Positions 60,222-64,000 of a DNA stretch of 64,000 nucleotides are shown here, piece after piece. The stretch covers positions 30,540 to 94,539 of the forward strand of contig CAJTMR010000013.1 of NCBI GenBank assembly GCA_910577325.1, written 5' to 3'. Under the pieces are notes generated by a model, which was not told the DNA's origin, did not search any database, and was given only the letters and a program-made list of their open reading frames with translations. Every line of letters starts with the position of its first letter. Position 1 is the first letter of the stretch. The DNA comes from an uncultured Parabacteroides sp. Lineage in GTDB: Bacteria; Bacteroidota; Bacteroidia; Bacteroidales; Tannerellaceae. The translations under genes and the position numbers were made by a program.

Positions 60222-60524
60222 ATGATCAGACACATCGTAATGTTTAAATTGAAGGAGTTTGCAACTCCAGCCGACAAGCAGGCTAAAATGCAGGAAATCA
60301 AAACAGGATTAGAAGCATTGATCGACAAAATCGATGTTTTGCGCATGATCCGTGTCGACTTTAATGTTAATCCGGCAGAGACATGGGATGTAATCCTGAC
60401 TACGGAATTGGATACCCTCGAAGATGTCAGCATATATGCCAACCATCCCGAACATGTAGTCGTAGCCAAAGAGGTCATCGGCCCTGTCAAGGCAGACAGA
60501 GCTTGTGTAGATTATGAATACTAA
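60222..60524 (+). CDS. Dabb family dimeric alpha/beta-barrel protein
   Basis: A 100-residue Dabb (stress-responsive A/B barrel) protein. The N-terminus MIRHIVMFKLKE and the end IYANHPEHVVVAKEVI are the usual family signatures. Such proteins form small homodimers of uncertain function. It is co-directional with serB (20 bases upstream) and with the C_GCAxxG_C_C gene, which starts 16 bases after its stop. Confidence 0.9.
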   Translation: MIRHIVMFKLKEFATPADKQAKMQEIKTGLEALIDKIDVLRMIRVDFNVNPAETWDVILTTELDTLEDVSIYANHPEHVVVAKEVIGPVKADRACVDYEY

Positions 60525-60540
60525 CCAGATGAGTTGTATC

Positions 60541-61014
60541 ATGAAAGACTTTGATGTTGAAGAACGTGTAAATCGTGCGGTCCGGAACTTCGAAGCGGGT
60601 TACAATTGTGCGCAGTCTGTCTTTTTGGCCTATTCGGATGTCTTTGAATTGGATATGGAAACAGCCAAGAATGTATCTGTCTCTTTTGGAGGAGGCGTAG
60701 GCCGTATGCGCGAAATCTGCGGAACGGTCAGTGCAATGGCCATGTTGGCTGGTTTCAAATATCCGGTTCTGGATATTACCGATCAGGAAGCCCGCACGAA
60801 GAACTATGCGATGGTACAGAAAATGGCTGATATATTCAAGGAAAAGAATGGAACGATTATTTGCCGCCAGCTCTTGCCTCCTGAAGATGCAGTTGCAACA
60901 ACACCTGCACCAACTGCGCGTACGAAAGAATATTATCAGAAACGCCCCTGTGGAAGATTCGTAGAAGATTCAGCTCGCATTGCAGGGAAAATGCTGAAAG
61001 GAGAATTAGATTGA
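60541..61014 (+). CDS. C_GCAxxG_C_C family redox protein
   Basis: A 157-residue protein of the C_GCAxxG_C_C family. Cys residues sit in FEAGYNCAQSVFLAY, GVGRMREICGTVSAMAMLAG, TIICRQLL and KRPCGRFVEDSARI, the order that names the family; a redox or metal-binding role is presumed. The frame opens at an ATG at 60514, within the Dabb gene, but the ATG at 60541 (MKDFDVEERV) avoids overlap and fits the family start. The gene ends in an inverted repeat shared with the convergent MgtC-like gene. Confidence 0.88.
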   Translation: MKDFDVEERVNRAVRNFEAGYNCAQSVFLAYSDVFELDMETAKNVSVSFGGGVGRMREICGTVSAMAMLAGFKYPVLDITDQEARTKNYAMVQKMADIFKEKNGTIICRQLLPPEDAVATTPAPTARTKEYYQKRPCGRFVEDSARIAGKMLKGELD

Positions 61015-61033
61015 TGGCTTATGCCATCAATCT
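61008..61033. terminator. Bidirectional hairpin between convergent genes
   Basis: AGATTGATGGC (61008-61018) and GCCATCAATCT (61023-61033) form a perfect 11-bp stem with a TTAT loop. It includes the stop codons of both converging genes. It would act as a shared terminator, though long T-runs are absent. Confidence 0.6.
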
Positions 61034-61723
61034 GATTTGTGTGACTATTCCTAAACTCCGTATATCGTTAAACAAGTTCATATAAGAGGAAATCGCCTTG
61101 ACATTCACCTTGTAGGTAATAACGGATCTATCCTCTTTATAGAATGTTTCAAAAGAAACACTTACTATAAAAACACCTTTATCTTCCAATATTTTACGGA
61201 CTGCTTTCAAATCCGGTGTTGCCGTAGAACAAGTTATCGTCAATATCTTATTGACACCGTTCAGGAACATTCTTCTCTCCAAACGTTCCAGGCTGACCAA
61301 TATAAAAAGCGTTATAACAGTTGCAATAGCAGCCGGAATATACATTCCGGCTCCCACTGCCAAACCTATTACCGCCATAACCCAAATACAGGCTGCCGTT
61401 GTCAGTCCATGTACACTTCCGTGACTCTGGATAATTGCCCCTGCCCCAAGGAAACCAATGCCGGAAAGAACTTGTGCTGCAATACGTCCCGGATCGCCGT
61501 TCAGGAAATCAGGATAGCATTGCGGAATCCAGATCGAAACCAGCATAGCAGCAGTCGAACCCATACAAATCAATGTAAAAGTACGCATACCCGCTTCCCG
61601 TCTCCTGAACTGGCGCTCAATCCCGATGAGAGCTCCTAAGAAGAAACTGATCAACAGTTTTACGGCTGCCGTATAAGGAGTAATAGCTGTATTTTGTAAT
61701 ATGTCGTTTATCTGTTCTAACAT
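61019..61723 (-). CDS. MgtC/SapB family membrane protein
   Basis: A 234-residue MgtC-like protein. The N-terminal half has about five hydrophobic segments with the family motif LISFFLGALIGIERQFRRREAGMRTFTLICMGSTAAML (starting near residue 22; only parts are diagnostic) and VLSGIGFLGAGAII. The C-terminal soluble part (about residues 150-234) resembles an ACT-like fold (ILTITCSTATPDLKAVRKIL). MgtC proteins affect growth at low magnesium and membrane ATP synthase in pathogens; the role here is unknown. The ATG at 61723 is chosen over 61747. The alpha-galactosidase gene ends 42 bases upstream. Confidence 0.9.
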   Translation of the reverse strand: MLEQINDILQNTAITPYTAAVKLLISFFLGALIGIERQFRRREAGMRTFTLICMGSTAAMLVSIWIPQCYPDFLNGDPGRIAAQVLSGIGFLGAGAIIQSHGSVHGLTTAACIWVMAVIGLAVGAGMYIPAAIATVITLFILVSLERLERRMFLNGVNKILTITCSTATPDLKAVRKILEDKGVFIVSVSFETFYKEDRSVITYKVNVKAISSYMNLFNDIRSLGIVTQIRLMA

Positions 61724-61765
61724 ACTTATTGTTTTAGTAACACACAAATATAAGTATTTGTTTGA

Positions 61766-63925
61766 TTACTTGACCTCCGTAATTTCAATCACATGACTGT
61801 TTGTCGGCCGGCTTGAAAACACAGGAATACCGACATTCATCAGAAACTCTCCGGAGAATGTTTTGCCGTTGCAAGCCAATCTGGATTTCGTACCCGGAAC
61901 CAGATTGATTTCTTTCAGCTCGTAGCGAGCATCCTTCTTCAATCCTTGTAAACGAAGGGGTTGCATCGACTCTGCATATCTCGGATGGATATCGAAAGCA
62001 AACAGGACAGCCTTGTCTGCATTGCTATTGGCATACATAACGGCAGCGTGCTGGCTTTCATAAGGCGACTGCAAACGGTACTGGTCACCATCCAGGATAA
62101 CATCGTCCAAACGTTTAAAGTTGGCCACCGCTTCCTTGCAATACTGCTGGTCTGCCTGGCTCATTTCGTGGACACGGATATCAAAACCTAACTTACACAT
62201 GCTGGCTACGTCCGTACGAAACTTGACCGGCTGTTTCCCCCAGCTTGTTACATGGGCAGCCATGCTCTTTGTCGGGAAGAAATGCGAATATCCCCACTGG
62301 ATAAAGATGCGTTCCACAGCATCCGTATTATCACTCGGCCAGAATTCGGTGAAATATTTCAACGCCTCATAATCACAACGACCACCGCCGCCGGAACATA
62401 ACATCATCGGCAGATTCGGATATTTCTGTTTGATCCGCTCCAGGATATTGTATAAACCACGTACGTGCTCAATATACAAATGGGACTGTTGGTCCTTCAA
62501 ATACGGAGAATAAATATTTGTAATCGGGCTATTGCAATCCCATTTGAAATAGGCGATCCCCGGATATTTAGTCATCAAGTTATCGACAACGCCATAGACA
62601 TAATCTTGCACTTTCGGATTACTCAAATCCAAAACCATCTGATTTCTAAAGTAATATTCATCACGATTCGGCAGATGGATCACCCAATCCTTATGTTTTT
62701 CATACAATTCACTTTTCGGATTTACCATTTCCGGTTCGATCCACAAACCGAACTTAATACCTTTATCTGTTGCTTCTTTCACCAGTTTACCGATACCGTT
62801 AGGCAACTTGGTTACTGTTTCTTCCCAGTCTCCCAATCCTTGATGGTCGCTGCTACGGGGATATTTATTTGCAAACCAACCGTCATCAAGCAGGAACATG
62901 TCAACTCCCAGTGTAACGGCTTCATCCATAATTTCCACCAACTTGTCTTCATTAAAGTCAAAATAGGTCGCTTCCCAGTTGTTCAGCAATGTCATACGGG
63001 ATTTCTCACCGTCTTTCAATTGATATTTACGCGCCCAACGTTGAAAATCGCGACTGGCTTTTCCCTTACCTTCCGTACTGTAGGTGAAGATGAACTCCGG
63101 TGTGCGGAACACTTCGTTCGGTTTCAGCGAATATTCCGAGGCATACGGATTGATACCGGAAAGTACACGCAACCCATTTTCATTATCCACCTCGAACGTA
63201 AAACGGTAATTTCCTGTCCATCCGATCGTTCCGAATAATACATCTCCTGCATTCTCTTCCGCTTTCTTGTTCAGGGCAAGCAAAAAGAACGGGGAGCAGA
63301 ACATATTTGCACGACTTCCTAACTTAGTATCCAACATCTTCTTGCCAAAAGCCAGCTCGGTTTCCTTCATATTGACTTCATGCGCCCAATCTCCTGCAAA
63401 TTCGGTTAAGAAATATTTACTACCGTTCAGATGCAGTAAAGAGGAAGCATAGTTATAAAGGGTTACAGGCTTCTTTTCCTGATGTGAGATTTCCGCATAT
63501 TCCTTGATGATGTTTTCCTTCGGATAAGCGATGAAATGCAGTTTCACTTCGACAGGATATTTATCATCTTTCAAAAGAATAACCGTCTCGTTTGCTCCTG
63601 ATTGAAGCTGTTTGCTTTGATGGGAGACATATTTCAAAAGCAAGGACGGATTGCCGTCATTATGCAAAACACGGATAGCCGGCTCGAAATAATCTTCCAT
63701 ACCGTGTGTCAGATAGGCCTCATTTCCGAGAGGTAATTGTGCAATATCCGAATCGAATGACAGTTTTCTTCCCAGATAAGATTGATACAAACGACCATTT
63801 TTATCATCAACCTTATAAATAAGGCTAACATTATCGGTCGTAATTGGAATTACAGTTTTTCCATTTGCACTCAGTGTCGCTGATATTGCTATTAGACATA
63901 GCAAAAAAAGGTGTCTGATCTTCAT
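61766..63925 (-). CDS. Alpha-galactosidase, GH36
   Basis: A 719-residue secreted GH36 enzyme that removes terminal alpha-galactose from oligosaccharides such as raffinose. Signal peptide MKIRHLFLLCLIAISATLSANG. The N-terminal beta-sandwich (to about residue 300) precedes the TIM barrel: NWEATYFDFNE, LDDGWF, LWIEPEMVNP, nucleophile Asp463 in YFKWDCNSP, GGGGRCD, and acid/base Asp532 in WPSDNTDAVER. A C-terminal beta-sandwich follows. All catalytic residues are present. No susC/susD pair is within the window, so it stands outside a visible polysaccharide locus. The 5' flank ends at the window edge at 64000. Confidence 0.95.
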   Translation of the reverse strand: MKIRHLFLLCLIAISATLSANGKTVIPITTDNVSLIYKVDDKNGRLYQSYLGRKLSFDSDIAQLPLGNEAYLTHGMEDYFEPAIRVLHNDGNPSLLLKYVSHQSKQLQSGANETVILLKDDKYPVEVKLHFIAYPKENIIKEYAEISHQEKKPVTLYNYASSLLHLNGSKYFLTEFAGDWAHEVNMKETELAFGKKMLDTKLGSRANMFCSPFFLLALNKKAEENAGDVLFGTIGWTGNYRFTFEVDNENGLRVLSGINPYASEYSLKPNEVFRTPEFIFTYSTEGKGKASRDFQRWARKYQLKDGEKSRMTLLNNWEATYFDFNEDKLVEIMDEAVTLGVDMFLLDDGWFANKYPRSSDHQGLGDWEETVTKLPNGIGKLVKEATDKGIKFGLWIEPEMVNPKSELYEKHKDWVIHLPNRDEYYFRNQMVLDLSNPKVQDYVYGVVDNLMTKYPGIAYFKWDCNSPITNIYSPYLKDQQSHLYIEHVRGLYNILERIKQKYPNLPMMLCSGGGGRCDYEALKYFTEFWPSDNTDAVERIFIQWGYSHFFPTKSMAAHVTSWGKQPVKFRTDVASMCKLGFDIRVHEMSQADQQYCKEAVANFKRLDDVILDGDQYRLQSPYESQHAAVMYANSNADKAVLFAFDIHPRYAESMQPLRLQGLKKDARYELKEINLVPGTKSRLACNGKTFSGEFLMNVGIPVFSSRPTNSHVIEITEVK

Positions 63926-64000
63926 GTTTTTCTTATATAATTTATTAATTAACGTCAGTTCGACGAAATTAAGTTATTAATTATTAGTAAAATAGCAATA

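Overview
The window looks like a chromosomal segment of a Bacteroidales bacterium, most likely Parabacteroides or a close relative. The evidence is direct and indirect. Many genes are preceded by the Bacteroidetes promoter -7 element TAnnTTTG (sometimes with a -33 TTTG/TTG), Shine-Dalgarno sequences are scarce, lipoproteins carry short signal peptides, and the gene families are typical of gut Bacteroidales (OPT transporter, GH36 alpha-galactosidase, RND efflux operon, DUF6078-like protein, TPR protein next to gyrA). The genus is an inference.

Layout. 1-6.1 kb: the start of a SpoIID/LytB protein and an OPT oligopeptide transporter (minus), then recR, a family 2 glycosyltransferase and a GNAT acetyltransferase (plus), then a 767-bp fold-back element with perfect 19-bp terminal inverted repeats that ends exactly at the yqgE stop codon. 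6.2-12.3 kb: a PLP aminotransferase, tRNA-Asp, mfd and a DPM1-like glycosyltransferase. 12.5-20.3 kb: an AT-rich, same-strand cluster of eight genes: LytTR regulator, FHA membrane protein, tiny all-acidic protein, zinc-ribbon/FHA protein, PP2C phosphatase, transmembrane Ser/Thr kinase, outer-membrane protein and Kelch lipoprotein. It resembles a self-contained phosphothreonine signalling system reaching from DNA to the cell surface, and is the best candidate here for an undescribed system. 20.3-28.5 kb: serine acetyltransferase, an IS scar, a TPR protein, gyrA and a ClpC-type unfoldase. 28.5-33.5 kb: an ABC transporter whose permease and ATPase are fused, tex and ybaK, followed by a half-copy of the fold-back element.

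34-40.4 kb holds a compact six-gene minus-strand operon (DUF2148 protein, unknown protein, radA, lipoprotein, secreted beta-barrel-like protein, FAD dehydrogenase). 40.5-46.3 kb is a tripartite RND efflux operon. 46.4-51.4 kb holds a small membrane protein, a HAD phosphatase, and a glycyl-radical enzyme with its activase; the enzyme closely matches trans-4-hydroxy-L-proline dehydratase (HypD) and sits behind a leader with four stacked inverted repeats. 51.5-64 kb holds rlmD, an MltF-type lytic transglycosylase, a cysteine-rich protein, an M24 aminopeptidase, a sodium-pump decarboxylase beta subunit with a small membrane partner, serB, Dabb and C_GCAxxG_C_C proteins, an MgtC-like protein and a GH36 alpha-galactosidase.

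Most of the window is housekeeping. The accessory signal is in the kinase/FHA cluster, the two fold-back element copies, the IS remnant near 21.5 kb and the hypD leader. No rRNA, CRISPR array, complete insertion sequence or prophage was seen. Motif and start assignments were made by eye and no database search was run.
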